From NCBI GenBank assembly GCA_027704905.1, contig CM051019.1:19743867-19807866 (forward strand): a stretch of DNA of 64,000 nt, in the 5' to 3' direction. Below are positions 30,088 through 43,018 of the stretch, piece by piece. The DNA comes from Muraenolepis orangiensis. Lineage: Eukaryota; Chordata; Actinopteri; Gadiformes; Muraenolepididae. Position 1 is the first letter of the stretch; every line of letters begins with the position of its first letter. The notes under the pieces were generated by a model. That model was not told the origin of the DNA. It searched no databases and saw only the letters and a list, made by a program, of their open reading frames with translations. The position numbers and the translations under genes are program-made.

Positions 30088-30897
30088 CAGGGGTTCCCAA
30101 CCTTTTTCACCCAGAGCCCCCCCAAATGACTCCTGTTTTGCCCAGAGCCCCCCCCCCCCCGGAATTTTTTAAAACATATACTCAAAGTAAGCCGGATTTT
30201 GCCGATGTGTTTATGTGGATTCAAAAGTCGTAAATAATCTACAAAATGGAGGATACCGATTTGATCGGAGCAACTGTGACAAATAATCCAACTGAAACCG
30301 ACACCTTACGCGCAGAAGAAACATTTCTATTAAAGAAAAAATGATACATTTCTGTCTTTTTATGCCTTTATTAGCTACTAACTTGCAATTGTATGCATCA
30401 TATTTATTTAAAATTTCGAAGAACAGGACACTTCAAAATAATAGACTATGCCTAATAAAAAGAATCCACTGCAGTAAAAATGTCCTCACCCCGGGTGGTA
30501 GTGGTAAGGTTGACTGACATAAGAATGTCCTGCTTCAAATCTTCCCCATCGATATATTGCACATAAACGATGAGCACAGCCTCGTCTGCTACAGTTGTAG
30601 TTCCATCAAGTTGTATGGCAAATGGCCCCTTTCCAAGCTTTTCGAGCAGCTGCAGCTCGCAGTTACTTGCCATCTTGTCAATTCTGTCTTTCACCGTATT
30701 GTTTGACAGTGGTACAGTTTTTAGCTTCTCCGCCACCTGCGGGCCACACAGTTTCTCAACCATTTTAATGCAAGCTGGCTTAATGAGCTGCTCGCCAATG
30801 TTGTGCGGTTTCTTTGCCTTTGCTATTAAAAGTGCACATTCAAAAGAGGCCTCGTGGCCTTCTGTACATCGCTGCCAGCCCTAACAAACTGTTAGGG

Positions 30898-30974
<77 letters not shown>

Positions 30975-31769
30975 TGTGTGTAGGTGTGTGTGTATGTGCT
31001 GTGTGAGAGTCTGAGCTACAAAAGCAGCACAGTGTCAGGGGGTTGTGTGTTGAGACAATAATGCACAATAGTCGTTTTTGGGTTTTTTCAAAAGAGGCCT
31101 CGGTGGCCTTCTGTACATCGCTGCCAGCCCTAACAAACTGTTGTTTCTTTATGAAAAAGTCCCGATCACGCCCGACCGTTTCTGGGTGCATGGTCTGTTG
31201 GTGTCTCTTCATTTTGCAGGGTTTCATGCTGTCGTTGGCTAGCTTCTCTCTGCATATCACACACTCTGGGCGGGTTTTGTCCGTTCCCTCCATGAAACCT
31301 AAGTTAAGATAGCTCTCTAGGTAGGTCCTCATTTTCTTTTTGATTGCAGATGAGCTGTCATCTCCTTTACGTTTTTCAGACATTTTTAGACAAAATATTC
31401 ACCTTATGAAGTTGGTCGCTAGCTAGCAAGCACAGCAAACTGTTACTACTACAGAAGCTGACACAGTAACGTCAATGTTGCGCGAATCGGAGGAGTATCA
31501 GATTAATTTGTAGAATTTTTATTAAAATGAATTAATCAATACATTTCTATATTTTATTGTAATGTAGAGACAAGGCTTTTAGCGACAATCATGTATTGCG
31601 TTACAATTATATGTAAAAAACTTTAAAAAACTTTATAAAATAAAAAAAAAAAAAAAAAAAAAAAATCTAAATATGATATTAGGCCTCAAATCATCTGAGG
31701 CCTGGCGCCCCCCCTGCGATCTTTGGCGCCCCCCCAAGGGGGGCGCGCCCCCCAGGTTGGGAACCACTG
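30088..31769 (-). mobile_element. hAT (Charlie-like) DNA transposon, 1,682 bp, decayed
   Basis: Termini CAGGGGTTCCCAACC (left) and CAGTGGTTCCCAACC (right, read inward) are inverted repeats with one mismatch. CTCTAGAT is perfectly duplicated at 30080-30087 and 31770-31777, the 8-bp target duplication typical of hAT. The minus strand holds transposase remnants of the ZBED5/FAM200 type. A poly(A) run and GC-rich ends lie close to the right terminus. It inserted into the LTR-like element. Confidence 0.95.
30452..31383 (-). pseudogene. hAT transposase remnant (BED finger and start of catalytic domain)
   Basis: From 31383 the minus strand encodes MSEKRKGDDSSSAIKKKMRT and a BED-type finger (CVIC, then KMKRHQQTMH). 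After a disruption at about 30840-31140 it resumes with MVEKLCGPQVAEKL and FAIQLDGTTTVADEAVLIVY, then stops at about 30452. The middle is broken by an internal duplication with a (GT)n run, and the catalytic C-terminal part is missing. Not functional. Confidence 0.88.
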
Positions 31770-32166
31770 CTCTAGATGATTCAGACTCTCCAGCGTTTAC
31801 CTGGACTGATTCCCGTTGCCGACCCTGCCTGGTTCCCGATCTACGGCTTGTCCCTGACTACGCCTCTGCCTGTCCCCGCCTGGTTTGTCTGCCCCGCCTG
31901 GTTCCTGATCACCTGCTCGACCTCCACTACGTCTCTGCCTGCCCTCAACCCCTGTGTGGATATTTATAATAAATATCACAAACTGTCCTCAACCCCTGTG
32001 TGGATATTTATAATAAATATCACAAACTGTCCTCAACCCCTGTGTGGATATTTATAATAAATATCACAAACTGTCCTCAACCCCTGTGTGGATATTTATA
32101 ATAAATATCACAAACTGTCCTTGGTGTCCCGTGTGCTGCATGTGGGTCCTAACTTAATCCGTCACA

Positions 32167-32530
32167 CCCTTACCTCAACCCTAATCATAACCCTTACCTC
32201 ATCCCTCATCAAAACCCTAACCCTCAACCCTAATCATATCCCTAACACTAACCCTTACCTCAACCCTAATCATAACCCTAACCCTTACCTCAACCCTAAT
32301 CATATCCCTTACCTCAACCCTAATCATAACACACCCTTACCTCAATCCTAATCATAACCCTTACCCTAACCCCTTATTACACAGACACAACATGCACCAA
32401 ACTCCTTACACAACATCACCACACAATGGACAGACATTAGGCGAGTGCACCTGTGAACAAACCATCCGCCTCCAACATATCCCCCCTAACCCTAACCCTA
32501 CCCCTAACCCTAACCATATACCCTAACCCA
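32167..32530. repeat. CCCTTACCTCAACCCTAATC array (continuation)
   Basis: The same degenerate 24-bp-type array as before 29952, to about 32370, then scattered CCTAACCCTAACC near 32485-32530. It shows that the LTR-like element landed inside this array. Confidence 0.85.
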
Positions 32531-33029
32531 AACCCATGCATAGTGTGGCTCAGAGTAAACATGAGATATTGGAGAAGAGGCTCTAGTCTAGTAGTGCAGT
32601 ATTTCTCTTCTAGTTGTCCTACATGTCCTTCATAAGAAACCCAGCAGACACTGGAAGAGCGGAGGCTGCCGGATGTGGGCTCCTTCCCTCATTACCACCA
32701 GTCATCCACCGGTTGGCACGGTGACGGCGGCGGCGGCGGCGGTGGATCCTTTGATGTTTTCCCTCCTCGGAGAAGTGTATTAATATTCGGAGCTCCGCCT
32801 CTTTGTCTCGCTTCAAATCATTTATTTGCTTCCTTCTTCATGCTCCTGGATCATATTACTAATTGTACAAGTTTATACCCCAGCTGGGTTTCAACCAGTT
32901 TGCATCTGAGTTTGTATGTTCACTTGTGCTTCAGCCTCAGCCTGACCTTGTGTGAGGCCCAGCCTGGCCTTGTGTGAGGCCCAGCATGGCCTCGTGTGAG
33001 GTCTCGTGTGGATCCCCTCTGAATAAACT

Positions 33030-33030
<1 letters not shown>
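32531..33030. other. No recognised gene; possible exon-like segment
   Basis: From about 32641 the plus strand reads QTLEERRLPDVGSFPHYHQ and a glycine run after an AG preceded by pyrimidines, but no convincing donor follows and I recognise no family. Short GGC repeats at about 32724-32743. Confidence 0.3.
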
Positions 33031-33460
<430 letters not shown>

Positions 33461-34220
33461 TCCTTCATTCAGACCATTTGTCTCTCTGTCACACTGGGAT
33501 GCTTGTTGTTGCTTTGCTGTAGTTTGTAGTGTGTTGATGAGTTCTTAGTGATTGAGAGCAAAACCAAATTGGTCATTAATTGAAGTTGTCCTCACAGTAC
33601 ACAAGTTTCCAGAACACTTTGTTGTTCTTCTTTAGCTGTGACCACACAAAGCTGAGATATCTTATTCCACTACTAGGATGGGATAAGTTTGGAGTCCCCT
33701 GCTGGAGCTGCTACCTCCACGACCGGATCCCGGATAAGCGGGAGATGATGGATGGATGGACCCCCATTCCCTCCCGCAGTATGAATGCACTACATGAATG
33801 TAGTGTGTGATGTGATGTGATGTGATATGGATGGCAATGTTATGATGGGGGCAGCACTCCTAGCAGTTCAGCCTTTGGGTCCCAAAAGGTACAGGGCTCA
33901 AACCCCAAAGTTCTTCTTTTACTGGCCCAAATTTCCATGAGGAAAGTTGGAAGTTGACATCCTTCCTTGTCATTTCTCTAAATCTTCAGTTTGTTGTGTG
34001 ATACTTGGTCCCCACTTCTGGGAAATATGGCTCCAGATAAAGAAAAGTATCAAAGGGCAAAAGTGGATAAAAAATAATGAAACATATTCCCCCTGACCTC
34101 CAGATATCAGCGTCTTAATGTGAAGATGAAGAGGACCTCAGTCTGGTCTGTATCCTCCATCTCCTGAAATCAATACCATGTGTAATGGCTTCAGCCTGCA
34201 TGCTCCGTCTGCCTCTAGGA

Positions 34221-34221
<1 letters not shown>
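33461..34221. other. Intergenic; short LINE-tail-like piece
   Basis: No gene. At about 33679-33765, TGGGATAAGTTTGGAGTCCC, GGAGCTGCTACCTCCACGAC and GGATAAGCGG followed by GATGGATGGATGGA resemble the 3' end of a fish RTE/Rex3-type LINE with a GATG tail. Confidence 0.5.
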
Positions 34222-34990
<769 letters not shown>

Positions 34991-35584
34991 AGTCATGCTC
35001 TCATCAGAGCCTGATGATGAAGAGAGAACATCTTCCTCTGACAGCGGATCCTTGACTTTGTACCTCCTGTCCTCCACCATCTTGCACAACAATAATTCAT
35101 TTTTGTTTCCATTTCTTCCCGAGTACGGAGGATGGCGTTCGTTCAAACGCGGTGAGCGGGGCGGGAGATTCAGCCATCCATCACGGTGACGTGGTGATTA
35201 GGCGGAGGACGGGGATAATCAGCACGATGATGAGGAGGGACGAGACGAAGGTTGAAACTTATTTTTTGTGAAAAGAAGACAGTTTCCTTCACCTTCTCCA
35301 AAACCAAAGCCCTCCTCAAGCCTTTGGTCTCTCTCTTAGTAGTTTGAACCGGAGGCGGTACACACGAGTATTAGGAAACGTAGCTTAGTGTGCTTAATGT
35401 ACTGCATTCATCTTGAAATACTTTTAAAAGTAACTACTTAAATACTTAAATACTAAGTCAAATACTTTTGAAAGCAGAGCAGGGGTCGAGGAGGAGGAAG
35501 GGATGACATCATATACCACACTTCAAATGTTCTACATCAACATGATCAGGATAGTTGACTCCCAGCCCAGTGTGGGCTTGAAGG
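34991..35584. other. No gene seen
   Basis: Mixed sequence. A minus-strand frame around 35000-35146 (MVEDRRYKVKDPLSEEDVLS, acidic-serine rich) is open but unrecognised, and it continues into the GA tract, so I do not call it. Confidence 0.4.
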
Positions 35585-36988
35585 GATGGTGGGTGAGTGG
35601 GTGAGTGGGTGAGTGGGTGAGTGTGTGAGTGGGTGATAGGTGAGTGGGTGAGTGGGTGAGTGGGTGAGTGGGTGAGTGGGTGATAGGTGAGTGGGTGAGT
35701 GGGTGAGTGGGTGAGTGGTGAATGGGGTAAGTGGTTTATGGGTGAGTGGGTGATAGGTGAGTAGGTGATAGGTGAGTAGGTGATGGGGTGATAGGTGAGT
35801 GGGGTGATAGGTGAGTAGGTGATGGGGTGAGTGGGTGAGTGGGTGATAGGTAATGGGCTATGTGTGGGGTGAGTGGGTGAGTGAGTGATGGGGTGAGTGG
35901 GTGATGGGGTGAGTGGGTGAGTGGGTGAGTGGGTGATGGGGTGAGTGGAGGATGGGGTGAGTGGTTGATGGGTGAATGGGTGATAGGTGAGTGGTTGATG
36001 GGGTGAGTGGGTGATGGGGTGAGTGGGTGAGTGGGTGATGGGGTGGGTGATGGGTGAGTGGGTGATGGGGTGAGTGGGTGATGGGGTGATAGGTGAGTGG
36101 GTGATAGGTGAGTGGGTGAGTGGGTGAGTGGGTGAGTGGGTGATGGGGTGAGTGGGTGATGGGGTGATAGGGTGATGGGCTGATAGGTGATGGGTGAAGG
36201 TGTGCTATGTGAGTGGGTGAGTGGGTTATGGTCAGTGGCTGGTGAGTGGGTGATGGGGTGAGTGGGTGAGTGGGTGATGGGGTGAGTGGAGGATGGGGTG
36301 AGTGGTTGATGGGTGAATGGGTGATAGGTGAGTGGGTGATGGGGTGAGTGGATGAGTGGGTGATGGGGTGAGTGGCTGATGGGGTGAGTGGGTGAGTGGG
36401 TGATAGGTGAGTGGGTGAGTTGGTGATAGGTAATGGGCTGATAGGTGAATAGGTGATGGGTGAAGGTGTGCTATGTGAGTGGGTGAGTGGGTTATGGTCA
36501 GTGGCTGATGGGGTGATAGGTGGTGGGTGATAGGTGAGTGGGTGATGGGGTCATTGGTGAGTGGGTGATGGGTGAGTGGGGGATGGGTGATAGGTGAGTG
36601 GGTGATGGGTTAGTGGGTGATGGGGTGAGTGGGTGATGGGGTGAGTGGTTGATGGTTGAGTGGGTGATGGGTGAGTGGGGGATGGGGTCATAGGTGAGTG
36701 GGTGATGGGTGAGTGGCTGATAGGTGAGTGGGTGATGGGGTGAGTGGTTGATGGTTGAGCGGGTGATGGGTGAGTGGGGGATGGGGTCATAGGTGAGTGG
36801 GTGATGGGTGAGTGGGTGATGGGGTGAGTGGGTGATGGGTGAGTGGGTGATGGGGTGAGTGGGTGATGGGTGAGTGGGTGATGGGGTCATAGGTGAGTGG
36901 GTGATAGGTGAGTGGGTGATGGGTGAGTGGTGATGGGTGAGTGGGTGATGGGTGAGTGGTGGATGGGGTGAGTGGGGTGAGATGGGGT
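35585..36988. repeat. GTGAGTGGGTGATGGG satellite, block 1
   Basis: Long array of 8-bp-like units GGTGAGTG and GGTGATGG/GATAGGTGAG in higher-order mixtures. The first of three blocks split by L2-type LINE pieces. Confidence 0.95.
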
Positions 36989-36990
36989 GA

Positions 36991-37821
36991 TCCGGTCCTT
37001 CCTCACACGTGAAGCGGCGCAGATCCTGGTCCAAGCGCTCGTCATCACCCGCCTCGACTACTGCAACTCTCTCCTGGCGGGACTCCCCACCTCTGCAACC
37101 AAGCCCCTCCAACGCATCCAGAACGCAGCAGTACGCCTGGTATTCAACCTACCCAAATTCTCCCACGTGACCCCTCTCTTCCGCGATCTCCACTGGCTTC
37201 CGGTAAATGCTCGCATCAAGTTCAAGACTCTGGTGCTGACCTTTAGGGCAGTCAATGGAACTGCCCCAGCCTACCTCCAGGCGTTGGTCAAGCCCTACAT
37301 CCCAGCCAGAGCGCTCTGCTCAACTTCTGCCAGGTGACTTGTTCGACCTTCACTGATGACAACCAAGCATCGCTCTTCCAAGACCCAGCTCTTCACGGCT
37401 CTGGCTCCACAGTGGTGGAATGAACTCCCGTCTCATGTCAGGACGGCAGAGTCCCTCGCCAGCTTCCGCAAGAGACTCAAGACCCACCTGTTCAGAGTCC
37501 ACCTGGACTCTCCATGAACCCTCCTTCTCCTTTGTGAACCCCTAACTTGCTTAAGTCCTGACATTAATAGCTCTTAGCATGTTGTATATTCTAGCAAGTG
37601 TATATCCTTAATGTTGATAACACGCTCTTATCACAGCTACTTAAGCAGGTGACCTGGCAGTACCACATTGTGTTATTCATCTTGTTAATATGAATGCTTG
37701 TGAACTGCTGTATTTTTATGTTTGCGTACCTCAGCGTTATGCTATTGTCTGCTTCAACTAATGTACTCAAGTCGCTTTGGATAAAAGCGTCTGCCAAATG
37801 CCCTAAATGTAAATGTAAATG
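36991..37821 (+). mobile_element. L2-type LINE 3' fragment, copy 1
   Basis: Encodes the reverse-transcriptase C-terminal region (TRLDYCNSLLAGLPTSATK, LQRIQNAAVRLVF, LHWLPVNARIKFKTLVLTF), then a stop at about 37334. The continuing NELPSHVRTAESLASFRKRL is in another frame. It ends with GTCGCTTTGGATAAAAGCGT and AAATGTAAATG, the tail known from fish L2/UnaL2-like LINEs. Dead: 5'-truncated and frameshifted. Confidence 0.92.
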
Positions 37822-38907
37822 AGTGGTTTATGGGTGAGTGGGTGATAGGTGAGTGGGTGATGGGGTGAGTGGGTGAGTGGGTGATGGGTGAGTGGGTGAT
37901 GGGTGATGGTGAGTGGGTGATGGGGTGAGTGGGTGATGGGGTGATGGGTGATGGGGTGATAGGTGAGTAGGTGATGGGTGAAGGTGTGCTATGTGAGTGG
38001 GTGAGTGGGTTATGGTCAGTGGCTGGTGAGTGGGTGATGGGGTGAGTGGGTGATGGGGTGAGTGGGTGAGTGGGTGATGGGGTGAGTGGAGGATGGGGTG
38101 AGTGGTTGATGGGTGAATGGGTGATAGGTGAGTGGGTGATGGGGTGAGTGGATGAGTGGGTGATGGGGTGAGTGGCTGATGGGGTGAGTGGGTGAGTGGG
38201 TGATAGGTGAGTGGGTGAGTTGGTGATAGGTAATGGGCTGATAGGTGATGGGTGAAGGTGTGCTATGTGAGTGGGTGAGTGGGTTATGGTCAGTGGCTGA
38301 TGGGGTGATAGGTGGTGGGTGATAGGTGAGTGGGTGATGGGGTCATTGGTGAGTGGGTGATGGGTGAGTGGGGGATGGGGTGATAGGTGAGTGGGTGATG
38401 GGTTAGTGGGTGATGGGGTGAGTGGGTGATGGGGTGAGTGGTTGATGGTTGAGTGGGTGATGGGTGAGTGGGGGATGGGGTCATAGGTGAGTGGGTGATG
38501 GGTGAGTGGCTGATAGGTGAGTGGGTGATGGGGTGAGTGGTTGATGGTTGAGCGGGTGATGGGTGAGTGGGGGATGGGGTCATAGGTGAGTGGGTGATGG
38601 GTGAGTGGGTGATGGGGTGAGTGGGTGATGGGGTGAGTGGGGGATGGGGTGAGTGGGTGATGGGGTGATAGGTGAGTGGGTGATGGGTGAGTGGGTGATG
38701 GTTGAGTGGGGATGGGGTCATAGGTGAGTGGGTGATGGGGTGAGTGGGTGATGGGGTGAGTGGTTGATGGTTGAGTGGGTGATGGGTGAGTGGGGGATGG
38801 GGTCATAGGTGAGTGGGTGATAGGTGAGTGGGTGATGGGTGAGTGGCTGATGGGTGAGTGGGTGATGGGTGAGTGGTGGATGGGGTGAGTGGGGTGAGAT
38901 GGGGTGA
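37822..38907. repeat. GTGAGTGGGTGATGGG satellite, block 2
   Basis: Same satellite. Landmarks such as GGTCAGTGGCTGATGGGG and GGGGTCATTGGTGAGTGG recur from block 1 at about 1,792 bp, so part of the block is a copy of block 1. Confidence 0.95.
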
Positions 38908-39738
38908 TCCGGTCCTTCCTCACACGTGAAGCGGCGCAGATCCTGGTCCAAGCGCTCGTCATCACCCGCCTCGACTACTGCAACTCTCTCCTGGCGGGAC
39001 TCCCCACCTCTGCAACCAAGCCCCTCCAACGCATCCAGAACGCAGCAGCACGCCTGGTATTCAACCTACCCAAATTCTCCCACGTGACCCCTCTCTTCCG
39101 CGATCTCCACTGGCTTCCGGTAAATGCTCGCATCAAGTTCAAGACTCTGGTGCTGACCTTTAGGGCAGTCAATGGAACTGCCCCAGCCTACCTCCAGGCG
39201 TTGGTCAAGCCCTACATCCCAGCCAGAGCGCTCTGCTCAACTTCTGCCAGGTGACTTGTTCGACCTTCACTGATGACAACCAAGCATCGCTCTTCCAAGA
39301 CCCAGCTCTTCACGGCTCTGGCTCCACAGTGGTGGAATGAACTCCCGTCTCATGTCAGGACGGCAGAGTCCCTCGCCAGCTTCCGCAAGAGACTCAAGAC
39401 CCACCTGTTCAGAGTCCACCTGGACTCTCCATGAACCCTCCTTCTCCTTTGTGAACCCCTAACTTGCTTAAGTCCTGACATTAATAGCTCTTAGCATGTT
39501 GTATATTCTAGCAAGTGTATATCCTTAATGTTGATAACACGCTCTTATCACAGCTACTTAAGCAGGTGACCTGGCAGTACCAAATGGTGTTATTCATCTT
39601 GTTAATATGAATGCTTGTGAACTGCTCTATTTTGATGTTCACGTACCTCAGTGTTATGCTATTGTCTGCTTCAACTAATGTACTCAAGTCGCTTTGGATA
39701 AAAGCGTCTGCCAAATGCCCTAAATGTAAATGTAAATG
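38908..39738 (+). mobile_element. L2-type LINE 3' fragment, copy 2
   Basis: Same 831 bp as copy 1, displaced by exactly 1,917 bp, with only a few substitutions (for example A-A-A-R-L in place of A-A-V-R-L, and small changes near 39583-39640). The same frameshift and stop are present, so decay came before duplication. Confidence 0.93.
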
Positions 39739-40262
39739 AGTGGTTTATGGGTGAGTGGGTGATAGGTGAGTGGGTGATGGGGTGAGTGGGTGAGTGGGTG
39801 ATGGGTGAGTGGGTGATGGGGTGATAGGTGAGTGGGGTGATGGGGTGAGTGGGAGATGGGGTGAGTGGGTGATGGGGTGATAGGTGAGTGGGTGAGTGGG
39901 TGATAGGTGAGTGGGTGATGGGTGAGTGGGTGATGGGGTGATGGGGTGATGGGGTGAGTGGAGGATAGGGTAAGTGGCTGGTGAGTGATTGGGTGATGGG
40001 GTGAGTGGGTGATAGGGTGAGTGGGTAATGGATGAGTGGGTGATAGGTGATGGGGTGAGTGGGTGATGGGTGATAGGTTAGTGGCTGATGGGTGAGTGGA
40101 TGATGGGATGAGTGGGTGAGTGGGCGATGGGTGAGTGGGTGATGGGTGAGTTGGTGAATGGGTGATGGGTGATGGGTGATGGGTGAGTGGGTGATGGGTG
40201 AGTTGGTGAATGAGTGAGTGGGTGAGTGGGTGAGCGGGTGATCGGTAAGTGGGTGAGTGGGG
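39739..40262. repeat. GTGAGTGGGTGATGGG satellite, block 3
   Basis: Continuation of the satellite after the second LINE copy; it begins with the same AGTGGTTTATGGGTGAGTGG as block 2. Confidence 0.95.
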
Positions 40263-41254
40263 CCATCGCGTAGTGCTGCTGCATTTAAGCCGTTCTGAGC
40301 GGCTTGATGAGGAAGGAGGAAGGATTTTTTTGGTGCTTTAATTAAATCCAACGCTAGTCAAGCATTCAGCCTGTAAAACGGATCTTTAGCTTAACCACCG
40401 CCACACCGTCAACGGTAAAGTACGCCGGTGGAGGTGTGACTGAGAACAAGAACTAGCTGTTAGCTCGTTTTCAAGTGGTTGAAATCCAATTATTTCCTTC
40501 TTCTTTTTTTCCGGGCCCCACTGTAATTTTCGGCTTCAGGGATTACAAAACGTTTCATTTGATTCCTGCAGACGCAAGGAGAGGCCAACCGGGTCAGTAG
40601 TCACGGCGTCTGTAATATACGACTCTGACGCTGAAAGGAGTCAGCCACACGCGTGTACATCAATCTCACGCTAAATTAGACTCACAGCCGTGTCTCAAAT
40701 ATCACTACTTTGTTGTTAGGCTTCGTACCGACACACAGTGTTCTGAGCGGTGTGCAGAGCGGCTGCTATTGGGCCCGTTTAGTTTCCTACGACCCTTAGG
40801 AGAGAGGAAGTGGTAAAGATTCTCCTTCACCACTTGTTCATTGCTCCAATTACTCTGACAACCAACCTCGTTTGTATATTTATTTTGATATTTAGTATTT
40901 CGATATTGAGCAGTTAGATATTTAGTATTTATATATCGGCTTGCCAGTGGACTCAGTACCATGTGGTATTTTTCTTCTGGAAGGTAAAATACATGCTGTA
41001 ACATTTGCTGTAATACGCTCAGGGTGGAGGGCAGGGCCAGGGACCCTAACCCTGAGATTAAACCTTGTTTAACCTTTGAACCCGGCGGGCCCCAATACTC
41101 CAGGGACACCGATCTCTATTTACCATCACGAAGATTGCGCCACGAGATGCTAACAGCTAACCTCTCAGTCAATAGAGCTTTGGTCTGGAACAGAACGCCG
41201 TGCAGCTTCAGCCGTCACACGATATCTTCACATCTTTATCCCCCCTCCTGGCAG
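40263..41254. other. Non-repetitive intergenic sequence, no gene seen
   Basis: About 1 kb without recognised coding segments or repeats; it is a relatively complex island between arrays. Confidence 0.5.
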
Positions 41255-42192
<938 letters not shown>

Positions 42193-42569
42193 AATTGATC
42201 TAGCTATCATCATTATAAAGAACCTTCATCGCCTCGTCTGCCTTTGAAAAGTCAACAAACAGTCTGATAATATGTGTTATGAATATTCATTGCTAATGAA
42301 TATTCACGAGTCATGGATTATGAAGGTAGCTAGCCGTCTCACGCTACATGTCTAACGCTGTTTAATTATGGATTAATAACTGTGCTCTGCCATACTGTAA
42401 TCCCTCGGTCAGCGGTATGGATAACCCCACTGTGCGGCCCACGGTACAGTTTAACGGATTAGGATTAGGATGACACTCTGAGGGAGGATCCAAATTTCAA
42501 AAAAAAAAACTCAAGACAAGGAATATTTTACAGGAAGTCAGAAAAGCCATAAGAAGTTATGCAAAGGTA
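42193..42569. other. No gene seen
   Basis: Short complex stretch. GAATATTCATTGCTAATGAATATTC near 42280-42306 is an imperfect inverted repeat. Confidence 0.5.
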
Positions 42570-42591
42570 CAGACAGACAGACAGACAGACA

Positions 42592-42647
<56 letters not shown>

Positions 42648-42836
42648 TAGACAGACAGACATACAGACAGACAAAGAGATAGACAGACAGCTAGACTGAC
42701 AGACAGCTGGACAGACAGGCTGTACCTCCATTTTGCCAGTTTATTGCTGTCTCTCTCTCTCTCTCTCTCTCTCAAGTTGGAAAAGAAGATTTATGGCTTG
42801 ATGATGAGGTAGGAAGTCTAAGTATATAAAATGTGG

Positions 42837-42880
<44 letters not shown>

Positions 42881-42910
42881 CTTTGTGTGTGTGTGTGTGT
42901 GTGTGTGTTT
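42570..42910. repeat. (ACAG)n, (AC)n, (CT)n and (GT)n microsatellites
   Basis: (CAGA)n at about 42570-42593, (CA)n to 42640, degenerate CAGA to 42718, (CT)n at 42751-42773 and (GT)n from 42836 to 42908. Confidence 0.95.
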
Positions 42911-43018
42911 GTGTTTTATTTGTTTGGCTGGGATTGGACAGCCGTCCCAGAGAGACGAAGGTTACGTTACACTTTATGACTTCATGAAGACTTCTGCCTC
43001 TTCATCGTCCTACCCTTT

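Larger units (their letters stand above)
29953..32166. mobile_element. Solo-LTR-like element interrupted by a hAT transposon
   Basis: Begins TGTCACAA and ends CCGTCACA (TG...CA), flanked on both sides by CCCTT (29948-29952 and 32167-32171), a 5-bp target duplication. After removing the inserted hAT and its 8-bp duplication about 524 bp remain. Near the right end AATAAATATC and a polyadenylation-like region form a 44-bp tandem repeat, four copies at about 31946-32115. Size, ends, duplication and AATAAA suggest a solo LTR of a Ty3/Gypsy-like retrotransposon. The flanks are themselves repetitive, so the duplication could be chance. No internal coding part remains. Confidence 0.65.

Noticed and set aside
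35585..40351. Long open frames of SPTHPSPTHP type on the minus strand
   Set aside because: Translation of the GTGAGTGG satellite with LINE pieces between; no start context, splice sites or family similarity.
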